A stretch of DNA of 64,000 nucleotides from Azolla caroliniana (GCA_043228905.1 JBHGNT010000010.1:11222001-11286000); one strand, 5' to 3'; positions 39,347 to 49,238 are shown, counted from the stretch's first letter. Made by a program: numbers and translations. The notes: generated by a model from the letters alone, not told the origin.

Positions 39347-39940
39347 CGTGCCGCACTTGAGGGGGAGAAAAGGAAAGGGAACGGATGGCACCAGACAAGG
39401 AGCTGGAGAGCAAGAAAGAACCAACAAAGGGAGAGACAAGAGGAAAAAGGAAGTCGAGTAGACGAAGGAAGTTGGCACATCCGAACAAGTCGAAACAAGT
39501 GGCAGCGGCGACAGAGTCAAGAAGGACAGAGCCGACCGGAAGAAAAAGGCCAAGACCCGGACGTGGTCCGATGTGGTGAAGGGCCTGAAACTGGAAGACG
39601 AGTTGGAGAACACCGACTCAGACAAGAGATAGAACGAATTGATGGAATCCGATTCAGTTCAAGATTCGAAGAAGACGGATCAACTAAAGGCCAAACGGAC
39701 ACAGACACAGCGGAAGTCGACGTCAACACGAAGGAACCGATGGGTCGACAACCGCCGGAGTCGCAATAGCGAGGGAGCTGCCGACTGAGGAGGTCGAGGC
39801 GCGCATTACCGGACGGGTCGTGGGAAGTGGAACCGGACCAGACAAGGAGTGCGAGCAAGGCGTGACGACGCTAGAAGGAGTCAGGTAGAAGGATCGACTG
39901 CCACAGACACTAACACCATGATCCGACCTCAACGTGAGCT
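39347..39940 (+). pseudogene. Cop-1 C-terminal extension beyond RNase H
   Basis: After RNase H the frame continues as a very charged tail. It has a TAG at 39459 and another near 39630, but reading through gives VETSGSGDRVKK and then KAKTRTWSDVVKGLKLEDEL near 39543-39600. The same tail exists in Cop-R (52110-52190, - strand: VETSGASGKVKK and RTKTWSDVVQGLKEDKLE). Ordinary copia polyproteins end soon after RNase H. The conserved tryptophan motif suggests the tail is real. Function is unknown. Confidence 0.6.
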
Positions 39941-39941
39941 T

Positions 39942-40370
39942 GAGGGGGAGTGTTGAGCGAGCAAGCTCAAACGGATTCAGATCGGTTGAATAAGCCTGAG
40001 CCGGATTGGTATCCGGAAACAACCGGCCGGATCAGGGAGACGGATCGGAGAGCCGGATTCGAGCAGGAACCGGAAGCCTAGTAGTAGCCTAGACTACTAG
40101 GTAATCATTGTCTCGTAGTTAGTGTCAGTCGCACGTATGAGCATTGAAGTACCTGTTAGTACTTCTGTTAGTCCTTTATGGACTTGTATAAATAATGTTG
40201 TTTCGCAAGTTGTATGTATAGAGTTTTAGAGTTATTTTTGAATCTACGTTTACATTCTGCTCTCTCTATATCTCCCGGGTATTAAGCTTCTCTGTTAAAC
40301 CATCATCTTATTCTCTGTTGCTATCCGGCTGAGCCGGTTTGTCTAACGCTTCCGCACGATAACATTTACA
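39942..40370 (+). repeat. Cop-1 polypurine tract and 3' LTR
   Basis: GAGGGGGAG at 39942-39950, then the LTR 39951-40370 (420 bp) with TATAAATAA near 40187. The target duplication CATAT follows at 40371. Confidence 0.95.
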
Positions 40371-40375
40371 CATAT

Positions 40376-40773
40376 CATGCTTCGAATTCATCTCGCACTT
40401 TGCCACCGTCATTTGTCATTAACCGCACACTCGCACAACGTCATCATTTTGCACACTCGCATATCTACGTCGTTGTCGTTACTCGCACATTTTCACCATT
40501 TCTTACATCTTGCGCCGTCACATATTCTTCTTGAACTTCTTCCTCAAAGGGGGTTCGTCGTTGTGGTTGTCAAAAGGTGTTGTAGGTTTTAGGGTTAGGG
40601 TTAGTGATAATTATGATAAAGATAGACATGGTGAGTGTGATGATAGCAATGGAGATGGTGATCGGTGTGGGATGTGCATTGAGAAGCACTGCGGGGTGGG
40701 GGGTGGTGCCTAAAATGGCTCCACCCCCCTCCCAAGGGGGTTCAACGTTAAGGGGGAGAGAGGGGGAGAAAGA
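40376..40773. other. host-side flank of Cop-1, no gene seen
   Basis: It continues the CACTCGCACAT-rich sequence that precedes Cop-1 at 14330. From about 40580 it becomes purine-rich with a short AGGGTTAGGG phrase. No coding signal was seen. Confidence 0.5.
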
Positions 40774-41047
40774 TGTCAAAGAGAGAGAGAGAGAGAGAGA
40801 GAAATGATCATTGTATTCATTCATTCCCCATAAGGGGTTAAATAGGTACAAAGGGGTAGATCCACAAGGGTGCAAGCCCCTTTGGCATTCACACCTAGTC
40901 ACTCACTCACACCTCTTTGTATCTACCACACTCACACTTACATTCACACTCATAATCGTATAAAATCACACATACATGTCCACACATTACATCTTTCACC
41001 CTCACTTATCACACTTATCAATCACCCGTACATCTCGTACGGTAACA
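40774..41047 (-). mobile_element. possible LTR fragment, family unknown
   Basis: On the - strand it would start TGTTACCGTACGAGATG at 41047, contains CTATTTAACCCC near 40845 like a TATA region, and ends in a GA/TC microsatellite. It abuts copia gag sequence. No partner LTR or target duplication was found, and the left end is a guess. Confidence 0.25.
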
Positions 41048-41337
41048 ACTGGTGCATCTTGGATGACCAAGATGCGTAGTTGCTCCTGTCGAGCTTCTTA
41101 GTTGGTAGTGAGCTTCCCATTCCTCTGTCCATATTGTTGTCTTATCCTTTCCGAAAACAATAACTTAACCTTTTCTTTATCGCAAGTTTTTCTGTCGGCT
41201 GTAGAGGAGTCTCAACCCTCGTGCTCTAATACCATGAAAAAGAATACGTGTGCGGAAGCGTATGCGTAATACACAGAGTACACAATTCAGAAGTACGACA
41301 GTTCGGTAAAAGCACAGAAATCAAAGAGAAGGAGAGG

Positions 41338-41381
<44 letters not shown>

Positions 41382-41664
41382 AGAAAACATAACTATATTC
41401 AAAAATAATTCTCTGTCTGTCTACATGTATATACTTCGTGCTCAATGAGCACCTTTTTATACAAGCCCTGACTATTGGGCTGACAGAAGTACTTACAGTA
41501 CCTGACCTCTCATAAATGAGCATCCTACACTTACCCCCAAAATTATTCCTTGTGAGGAATAACATTCTTACAGCCTCTCCGTTTACATACTGCTACGCCC
41601 ATATTTTGTGTACGGTTTTACGAACCCAAGTCTACGCACCCAATGTTGAGCTTGTCTCTCAACA
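41048..41664 (-). mobile_element. copia 5' end: LTR, primer site and first gag codons
   Basis: The LTR is 41235-41664 (- strand start TGTTGAGAGACAAGCTCAA, end CTTTTTCA, 430 bp). TGGTATTAGAGC at 41234-41223 is the methionine-tRNA primer site with one change. After a leader, 41118-41049 encodes SLPTKKLDRSNYASW and SKMHQ, the start of Gag as in Cop-1. The rest of the element is missing. The LTR contains a GA microsatellite at about 41347-41380. Confidence 0.85.
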
Positions 41665-41872
41665 GCTAGTAATCGAGAAGAAGCTCGAAGTTCACAAGAT
41701 CGACACTGAGATGAACATCGCCGATTGCTTGACGAAGCCACTCCCACATCATCACTTCGGAGCACTGAGGACAAAGATGGGACTACAACAAGCGACCGAG
41801 CAGAAGAAAGCCGAACAAGGAGGAGAAGGTAAGTTGATCCAACCAGCTCAGACCAGTCGACCTGGATGACCA
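41665..41872 (+). pseudogene. copia RNase H C-terminal fragment, opposite strand
   Basis: Encodes KLEVHKIDTEMNIADCLTKP and HHHFGALRTKMGLQQ, the end of a copia RNase H, then a short Glu/Lys/Gln-rich tail and a stop near 41870. It is squeezed between a - strand copia LTR (to 41664) and - strand gag (from about 41905), so at least two insertions or rearrangements met here. Confidence 0.8.
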
Positions 41873-41904
41873 ACCAAATCAAGTTAGATACCAACTTTAC
41901 CTTT

Positions 41905-43791
41905 GCAGGTCAAAAAACAATGATTGTTTCTCCCTTGTGCAAATAACTGTCCGGATCTGCCCGTACCTTTGAGCTAGAACACCAAGGCAAATCTACACCA
42001 TTTCATCCTCGTCCACTGTAACATTGATGGACCCCAAGGCGTCAAAGATTTCATTTATCTTCGTGGTGTAGTTGGTCACCGTTGTCGTGAAGATCCGTCT
42101 CTATGTGCGGATCGTGAGGCGGAACCGCCAGGGTTTTGGACCGAAAGGACTCGAAGCACCCACTAGCTTTAGCGAGAAAAGATTTAAGATAGTTTGAGGG
42201 AGAGAGATTGAGATGGCGAGAGAGAGATAGAGAGTGAGAGAGATAAGATTGTACTTTTAACTTTAGATTCGAGAGACAAGATATATCATGAATTGGAGAA
42301 CAAATTTTTCTTCTTCTTAAATTCTTGAACCATACATAACATACCTTTGATCCTTTTCATCCATCCTTGCATATGAGGGTACACGACATGCACACAATAC
42401 ATGTGATGCATGTTTGCCATTTGGCGCTCATGCATCACATCTCACTCAATCAAGCTCTAATATGAGAATTTACATGTAAACACCGTTGTCAGATTCGTCC
42501 AAAACACATAGTGATATGCATTTGGCTACATCCATTCGTTAAGTCATACAACTTAACCTTTCTATGCTCCACACATAGACACAAAGATAATAGCTTTTGC
42601 TCTGCCTTTTATATGGTGGGATCCTTATTTGTCCTATCTATGTGGGATATCACATATTTTTCTCTTCTTCTTTGCAAACTTCATACCCACATAACTTGAC
42701 ACTTAGATGTCTGTTTCCTACGTAGTAAAGTACATTCAGAAGCTCTTCAAGACCTCCATCTTTTTGCACCAAGATATTAAACTTATTTAAAATAGTATCT
42801 TTACTATTATTGTTTTTTATTTCATGAGAAGAACCACACTCGATTTCATATGTTCCTTACAAGTTTCACACTATCGCCGAAAATCTTCATAACACCGTCA
42901 TATCCCTATATCGGATATTGTTGAGCTCTTGATGGAGCTGCAACTTCCGGGCAGTGGTACTCACGACAAGAATCTTTTCAGATTTTCCCACGCCTCCTTC
43001 GGTGTCTTTGCATCCCAAATGTAGCCCAACATTTGATCATGCACACAGGATGCAAGGCAGTACAAAACTCTACTTGCCGCCTGCTCCCACGCTAGAAAGT
43101 CCTTGTGTGTCTATTCTGGTGCTACTTCATTTTCTCTGTGGATGTAACTCCAATAGCCATGCCCGAGGAAGTACTGGTGCATCTTGTCCTCCCAAGACAC
43201 ATAGTTGCTTCTATCCAACTTCTCTGTTCGAAGAGCACCAATGTTATGGGCAAGACCATATCCCATGGTAAGTTTTACCATAGTATTCTATACAAGTGGA
43301 TAAGTGTGAGGGTTAAACGAGAGTGTAAAGAAGGGAAGGATTAATTTTAACTCATTAGGCCAAGTGTGAACTTGCCTGGGGGCCTTAGTTCTAGCTATAA
43401 ATATGAGGTTTAGTTACCCTCATTGGAGACATGATCAACTACGTCGAGACTTTGCCATTGTAGTGGGTCAACTCTTCTAGCGAGCACGCCAGCACCAAGT
43501 ATGACTCAACACCACAAGGGTGGTATGGGACGTCGATCAAGGCTCGAGTCCGTCTCGATCCCTTTGCTCGGGGATGGTCAGGTGGATCTGCACCCTTCTT
43601 TCTCTCTCTCCTTTCTTATTTATCTATCTTTATTATCCTTATCATATGCTTACATTAGTAGCTAGCTCTAACAACCACCCATTCCTCTGTCCATTTTCTT
43701 CTTGTCCGTTCTAGTCTGGGGATTAGGGTTTTTGTCTGTGTTGAATGCTTGTTGGCAGCACAGGATTCTCATCCCTCGTGCTTTGATACCA
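41905..43791 (-). pseudogene. copia gag fragment with leader and primer site, interrupted by an insertion
   Basis: The primer site is at 43791-43780 (TGGTATCAAAGC) beside the LTR 43792-44216. Gag pieces: about 43260-42895 (EKLDRSNYVSWEDKMHQY, ASRVLYCLASCVHDQMLGYI) and 42078-41909 (INEIFDALGSINVTVDEDEM, ICLGVLAQRYGQIRT). They are separated by an 812-bp insertion at 42083-42894. The frame is broken by shifts and stops. Sequence after 41909 is lost. Confidence 0.85.
42083..42894. mobile_element. 812-bp insertion in copia gag, probably a solo LTR
   Basis: The insert is delimited by the break in gag homology and by CCGT on both sides (42079-42082, 42895-42898). Ends are TGTCGTGAAGAT and ATCTTCATAACA, a TG...CA pair forming a 12-base inverted repeat with two mismatches. 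If the ends are moved by one to three bases the flanking repeat becomes CACCG (5 bp). The body has no ORF. A solo LTR fits best; a small inverted-repeat DNA transposon is the alternative. Confidence 0.6.
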
Positions 43792-44216
43792 TGAAAATTT
43801 TTAAGTGCCAAAGCTTAAGATAGAACACAACCAGCTCGGTCGGACAACAATAGAGAAAGCACAAAGAAACAATGGAGAGAAAAAACACAGTACGTGGGAG
43901 AGACAGAGAGAGCAAAAGACTAAAACTCAATTAAAAAATAAAATGTTCTCTGTACATATGAATGTGTTCAGAGAGCACTTTTATACAAGTCCTTAAAAGG
44001 ACTGACAGAAGTACTGACAAGTACTTCAATGCTCATAACTGAGCTACCAACACTAATTCCCAAAATTATAACTACCTAATATACTAGGAGCGCATGCCTC
44101 TAACGACCTACCGGCTCACCTATCCGATTTGGGCCTAGCTGATCGATTGGTCTTCATCCGATCTAGCTCTCGGCTTATTCAGCCGATCCGACCCACGTTG
44201 AGCTTGCTTCTCAACA
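43792..44216 (-). repeat. copia 5' LTR
   Basis: - strand start TGTTGAGAAGCAAGCTCAA at 44216, end next to the primer site at 43791, 425 bp. It shares its start and AGTACTTCTGTCAGT-like phrases with the LTRs at 41235 and 51219. Confidence 0.88.
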
Positions 44217-44570
44217 ATATTGCATACATAATACTTAATCTTGATCACCCCCAAGAGACAAAAAAAAGCCAAGCCTCCTTCCAACATACGTAATACTTAA
44301 ATCTTCATCACCCCCAACGAAAAAAAGAAGAAGCCAGACCTCCTTCTTGCATACATAATACTTAATCTTCATCAGCCCGACCTCCTTCTTGCATACATAA
44401 TACTTAATCTTCATCATCCCGACCTCCTTCTTGCATACATAATACTTAATCTTCATCACCCCCAACAGACAAAAAAAAAGCCAGGCCTCCTTACAACATT
44501 TACATAATACTTAATCTTCATCATCGCCAACAAACAAAAAGAAAAGCCAAACCTCTTTCCAACTTCACCC
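44217..44570. repeat. tandem array with unit GCATACATAATACTTAATCTTCATCA plus variable spacer
   Basis: The core phrase CATAATACTTAATCTTCATC occurs six times or more. Two spacer forms alternate: a long one with CCCCCAACAGACAAAAAAAAAGCC and a short one (CCCGACCTCCTTCTT), giving units of about 70 and 40 bases. The array starts at the edge of the copia LTR. Confidence 0.9.
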
Positions 44571-44588
44571 ATACACATGACAATCAAT

Positions 44589-44805
44589 GTGTATGTATGT
44601 ATGTATGTATGTATGTATTCGGACACACGCAGCAAAGTAAGTAATTAAATAAAGTAGAAACACCCCATTCATTCCTTTCTATTTTGCTTGCTTGCCTGCC
44701 TCCCCTCCCCTCCCCTCCCCTGCGAGAGACCTCTGCTCTGTGCAGGCAACGAACAGACATATACATATACATATACATATACATATGTATGTACATAGAT
44801 AGATA
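44589..44805. repeat. microsatellites in the DTW gene 5' flank
   Basis: (GTAT)n at about 44591-44618, (CCCCT)n at about 44703-44721 and (ACATAT)n at about 44760-44786, then GATA repeats just before the ATG. The TATACATATA stretch could serve as a TATA-like element about 45 bases upstream of the start codon. Confidence 0.9.
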
Positions 44806-44810
44806 GAGCC

Positions 44811-45605
44811 ATGAGAGAGCGTTGCGGCAGGTGTGAGCGGCCGCTGTCCGTCTGCTTATGCGCTCATCTGCCTTCCCCGCCTTTCCATGCCGCCCGGACC
44901 CGCCTCCTCCTCCTCCAACACCCCCACGAGTCCCGCCACAAGCTCTCCACGCTCCCCATCCTCTCCGCCTGCCTCTCCAACCACTGCCACACCATCCTCC
45001 ATGGCCGCTGCCTCTCCCTCTCCCTCTCCCTCGCCCTCTCCTCCACTAGTAACCCTCTTCTTAGTAACCCTCTTCTTAGTAACTCTCTCAGTAACCCTCT
45101 TAGTAGCCCCTCCCACCTCCTCCTCGATCCCGCCGCGCACATCCTCCTCCTTTTCCCTTCCCCCTCCGCCCAACCCATCGCAGAGTGGTTCGCTCACCAC
45201 GCTGCCTCCTGCTCTCCTTGCCTTTCTCATTGCGATGACGCCCACGCCGACGCCCCTGCCCCTCCCCACATACTGCTCCTTGCCTTCGATGCCACGTGGC
45301 GGCACGCCCGAGAGATGGTCAAGGCGACCGCCCCTTTCCTGGACACCCTCAAGAAGAAGAAGAACGTCGTCCACGTTTGCTTGCCTTTCGACCAGCGCCT
45401 GTCCGGCCCCTCCATGTGCGAGTCGGACAGCATCCTCCGGAAGGAGCCATTCGGAGGGTGCATGTCCACCATGGAAGCCGTAGCCTCCTGTTTGAAGGTG
45501 CTCGAGCCAAATGGCTCTGAGATCTATGCCAAGCTCCTGTCGGTTCTTCAGGCTATGGTGAGATGCCAGTCCTCCCACATCAGGGTTCATAAAGTAAGGA
45601 CATGA
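44811..45605 (+). CDS. DTW-domain protein, probable tRNA-uridine aminocarboxypropyltransferase
   Basis: 264 codons without an intron in the frame. Family marks in order: MRERCGRCERPLSVCLC (Cys motif at the N-terminus); LLLLQHPHESRHKLSTLPIL; the name-giving motif as FDATWRHAREM near residue 160; PSMCESDSILRKEPFGGCMS and STMEAVASCLKVLEP. Known members use S-adenosylmethionine to add a 3-amino-3-carboxypropyl group to uridine in tRNA. An in-frame low-complexity insert (residues 78-105, Ser/Leu/Asn/Pro) comes from an AGTAACCCTCTT-type tandem repeat. The start is supported by the Cys motif lying directly after Met. GTAAGG just before the stop could be a splice donor, so a longer C-terminus is possible. 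It looks intact and is the best protein gene here. Confidence 0.87.
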   Translation: MRERCGRCERPLSVCLCAHLPSPPFHAARTRLLLLQHPHESRHKLSTLPILSACLSNHCHTILHGRCLSLSLSLALSSTSNPLLSNPLLSNSLSNPLSSPSHLLLDPAAHILLLFPSPSAQPIAEWFAHHAASCSPCLSHCDDAHADAPAPPHILLLAFDATWRHAREMVKATAPFLDTLKKKKNVVHVCLPFDQRLSGPSMCESDSILRKEPFGGCMSTMEAVASCLKVLEPNGSEIYAKLLSVLQAMVRCQSSHIRVHKVRT

Positions 45606-48059
45606 AATAAGCAGAAGATGTCTCTCACTTCTCCTCATCCACATGATTTGATGTTTGAGAAATGGTAGCAGGAAGTTGAGCTTTCTTGTACGGCTTAGTC
45701 TTTTGTGTTTTCCATCATTGATTTATCATTTTGAGGGCTTCAGGTTTGTGTGTGCTGTGTGTGCGTCTCTGTGTATTCTCAATGTGGGAGCAATGATATT
45801 GTGTGCCCAAAATCAAACTGGTTAGAGTAACTACTTCACCAGTTTGCCCAGCTTCTCCCTTGTTCTCATGTGCATGTTCCGTCGACCTCTGGAAGAGAGA
45901 ATCTTCAGCATTGTTGAAGCAAGCAGAGACCGGTAATTGTTGTGTCAGCAGCAGCATACAGCCTGAGGGCTGAACTTGGTTGTCCTTCACATCATTTGAT
46001 GAAGTTCTTTCCCAATGTTATACGAACACTATATATTGATTTGTATATGTTTGGAAGTTTGGAATGTGCTTCAAAGACCTTGGGACTTTCCACAACATAG
46101 GCTGTTTGTTGTTTCTTTGTGGGTATCACTGGGGTTCAAAAGTATCATCCCATCATTTACTATTGTTGTGTGCATATTATGCACATGTATGTGATCAACT
46201 GAAAGCGCACACAAGTTCCATTGTTTCATCCCACCTTGTGTGTAAGTAAGCATACATTGTGGTTTTGGCGTTCTGTTTTTTTTAGTGCCAGTGAGTAGCT
46301 TCGCCGCTTACATGTGTAACATGGACTAAGTAACGGGTGTGATATGGACAGGGGAGGGGAATTGCATTTCAAAAGCATCATGATAAGCAGTGGATTGTGG
46401 GATTTTTTCGTCAGAAAGGCTGCTAAAAGCTTGTCTGGCTATCAAATTTTGCATTTTGCATTTTGCACATTATCAAAAATCCCTTACCTTGGAAGCTAGA
46501 GTCTACATGAGATTTCCACCCCTCTTACTTAACATGCATTGATCAGGAACACAATCGTCAATGTTCAACCGAAATGCCAATACAGATCATTCGTCATTTA
46601 TTCCCCACTTCCTTGAGCATCATTTTCTTGGCATAATTAATGTCAATAGTTGTGGATTCACAAATCTTAGAGTCATGTTATGATACATTTCAGTTGTCGC
46701 TGAGATATTTCCAAAATACTCAATGATATAGCAAATATGTATTCTTAGAAAGAGGAATACTAGAGAGTGATAACATGCATAGGAAATGCCAAAATCAGTT
46801 TGTTTGAATCTCAAATTACAATGGGATCTTCTTAACCTTTTTACATATTGCATCGACAGAAAGTCATAATATTTGTGAAGATGTATGGGTAAATTGTTAA
46901 TGTTGCACTGTTAGTAACTAAGCTGCATGGCATCGATGTTCAAGTCGATTATGGAATCAATCCAATTATGTTGTCATTGTTGCTATCATGCGCCACATTT
47001 GTGGGTGGCAATACATTCTCTCTTGTAAATTATCGTAGTATGATTTCACGATGTCACCTTAAATTATGAAAAAAGTGAGAGAGTTAACAAGTTTGATTTT
47101 GATGTTATTTTGATGTCCTTGTGAGGTTAGGGAAATTAGCTATGTTTAAGGCATTGACAAAATGGACTAACAGAGAACACAATCAATATGCATTCATTGC
47201 GTTCAATTTGCGTTCATCTTCCCTTCTTTTTCTGTGAATAAAATTATGTTGGGACTATTATAGTAATAGTCGTTAGATCATGGAACCGAAAAGTAGACCT
47301 ACAAAAGAGTTCGGACAACTAACTAGTTAGTAGTAATACATTGTCTTGCTAGCGGATAGAGCTACATACATAAATATATATGTATACATATGCATGAAAC
47401 TGGGGCCAAGGCGTATAACTACTGCTGCTTGCTGTTACTACTTCTGCTGACAAACGGAGGAGAAGAAGAGACTGAGAGGTTATACGCAAATTCCATACAT
47501 TCAGACGTCCTGTCTGCTTCGCTAGTCCGTCATTCTTTCCCCTGCAAGACACCTTTACCAGGTACTTTCCTGACTGTTTCTGCAAAAGCTTTCTTCTCTT
47601 CTTTTCGTTTGGTTAGCCGTATATTGTACATACTGTGAACTGCTTTCTGGTGCGAAACCTTACGCCTGAATCTTTCCCTTTATGTACATAATCTTTGACC
47701 GTTTCCGTGTTACTAACCTCTGCTCATCTTCCACATCGATGTCGGTGATCCACTGTTTAAGATACTTCTCATCTGTAATTAAGGACTATTAAACTCTGTG
47801 TTAAGAAATAACTACCTGTCATTGATGATTAGCGATTACCTACAGATTATCGTTATACAATCTGTCTCTACTCTATGGAAAAATGATACCAAAATTTATG
47901 TCTAGGTATGCATGTGTATGGTAAATATAATCATGTGGACGTTTTTCATTCATGATGTGAAACTTCATGAATCTGCCTCTTCTAAAATTTTTGATTAAAT
48001 ATGAGTCTGTTCATGTACGTCCAAGTGTTATTTATGTGCATTTAGAAGGAGTTTTGGTT
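45606..48059. other. intergenic or intron DNA between the two genes
   Basis: It probably holds the 3' UTR of the DTW gene and the 5' UTR or first exon(s) of the Ycf20-like gene. A stretch around 47450-47560 has exon-like composition, but no exon consistent in phase with the 48756 acceptor could be shown. No element or RNA gene was recognised. Confidence 0.45.
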
Positions 48060-48712
48060 CAGATCAACTGTGATAAAGGTGCATCTTGACACTGTATTCT
48101 GGTAGAAGTAGGTGAACTATAATAAAAGCGAATCTTGATATTATAATTTTGGTCAGAAACATTCTGAAGATTTGAGCGTGAATTTGATTCATTATGATAA
48201 ATATGGCACACCATCTTCATATAGCTAATTTGGTAGAAGCATTTTGAAGGTAGAATGAAGTGCAACTTGATAGGTAATCAGGGAAGTTTTTCAGTGATTA
48301 AGTGTAAGAACGTGCATCTTGATAGCTAAATTTGGGAGGAGTATTTGAAGGTTTGATCAGAATAATGTACATCTGGATAGCTGATTTTGGTTGTAGTATT
48401 TTGAAGTTCTAATCAATGAAGTAATACCTGCTAGCTAAAATTGGGAGTATCTGAAGGCGTGATTAGGATTAAAACTGTGATAAAGTGCATCTTTATAGCT
48501 AATCCTGAATTATTTCATGCTTTGATGGATAACATGCGGAAATGTGCATCTTCCTAGCTAATGCTGGGAGTATTTAAGGGTTCGATTAAGATGAAATTGT
48601 AAAGTGCATATTGTAGCTAAATCTGAGTGGAGCAGTTGAAGTTTTTGATCAATAAATTAATTGTGATAAAGTGCATCATGATAGCAGAAGTGTTTGAAGT
48701 CTCTGATTGACC
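48060..48712. repeat. degenerate minisatellite, unit about 60-70 bp, before the Ycf20-like exon
   Basis: The phrase AAGTGCATCTTGATAGCTAA, followed by TTTGGGAGGAGTATTTGAAG and a TTGATCA-like phrase, recurs about ten times with drift (near 48078, 48128, 48226, 48312, 48368, 48425, 48487, 48545, 48602 and 48668). It appears to lie within the intron upstream of the acceptor at 48755. Confidence 0.8.
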
Positions 48713-48755
48713 AATGTATTTACTTCTATCCTGCTTTAATTTTCCCTTTCTTCAG

Positions 48756-49238
48756 TTCGAGCATTTCTTTTTTGAAGATGGGTTTGTGGAAGATTACAAA
48801 GAGCAAGCCAGCTGTAGTCACACAAAGACCACAGTCAAGATATGAGGCGATGAAAGACACAGCTGTGAACAAATCAAGAGAGCTAATGGACAATGCCAAA
48901 CAACACTTCACAAACCCGGTTACAAATTTTCTGGTCATTGGCCTTTGCTTGGCAATGGGCTTCTTCAGCTCCAAATCGATACCGGAAGCATTGGTTGGAC
49001 TCCTGGGTATGGATTATGTTATTGGGGCAATCCTTTGCTGGATCTTCATTGAGTGTGTCACTCATTTTCACTATAAGCGGCACCACCAGAATGTCTTCAT
49101 CAGTCATCTGAATAGCTTCAAGAGAGGTTTAGTCTTCGGCGTGCTTTTGCAAGTGTGTAAGTATTCATCAAAATGAGCCAAGTGTTGAGGTATTAATTCG
49201 ATATTTCTATTATACTGCCAGTGCTGAAACAGCTTTAG
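48756..49238 (+). CDS. Ycf20-like protein, main exon (with possible short last exon)
   Basis: TTTCCCTTTCTTCAG ends at 48755, a good plant acceptor. The exon is open across ATG 48778 (MGLWKITKSKPAVV). The conserved part is NFLVIGLCLAMGFFSSKSIP (first hydrophobic segment), LLGMDYVIGAILCWIFIECV (second) and HLNSFKRGLVFGVLLQV, which has the order and spacing of the Ycf20 family, a small plastid/cyanobacterial membrane protein; one plant member is linked to non-photochemical quenching. Reading on gives a stop at 49174-49176. Alternatively GTGTAAGTATT at 49155 is a donor and TACTGCCAG at 49221 an acceptor, giving the ending LLQVLLKQL and a stop at 49236. A plastid transit peptide would need an upstream exon, which I could not identify. 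The family call is from pattern memory. Confidence 0.62.

Larger units (their letters stand above)
14331..40375 (+). mobile_element. Cop-1: Ty1/copia element split by a nested gypsy pair
   Basis: LTRs at 14336-14744 and 39951-40370 start TGTTGAGCGAGC and end ATAACATTTACA. The 5-bp target duplication CATAT lies at 14331-14335 and 40371-40375. The primer site follows the 5' LTR and GAGGGGGAG precedes the 3' LTR. The internal order is gag, protease, integrase, RT, RNase H, which is copia order. At 17541 the pol gene is interrupted between integrase and RT by Gy-out and resumes at 37785. The LTRs differ by many substitutions and an 11-bp indel, so this is the oldest layer of the nest. All coding parts are broken. 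Confidence 0.97.

Noticed and set aside
40586-40604. Telomere-like TTTAGGGTTAGGG
   Set aside because: Only about two units; too short to be an interstitial telomere tract.
44856-45644. 262-codon - strand frame overlapping the DTW gene
   Set aside because: It is the antisense shadow of a GC-rich gene: Gly/Glu/Arg-biased, with no domain, while the + strand carries the conserved DTW motifs.
47390-47638. ORF as first exon (transit peptide) of the Ycf20-like gene
   Set aside because: Its only good donor (CCAGGTACTT) gives a phase that produces a stop shortly after joining to the acceptor at 48755.
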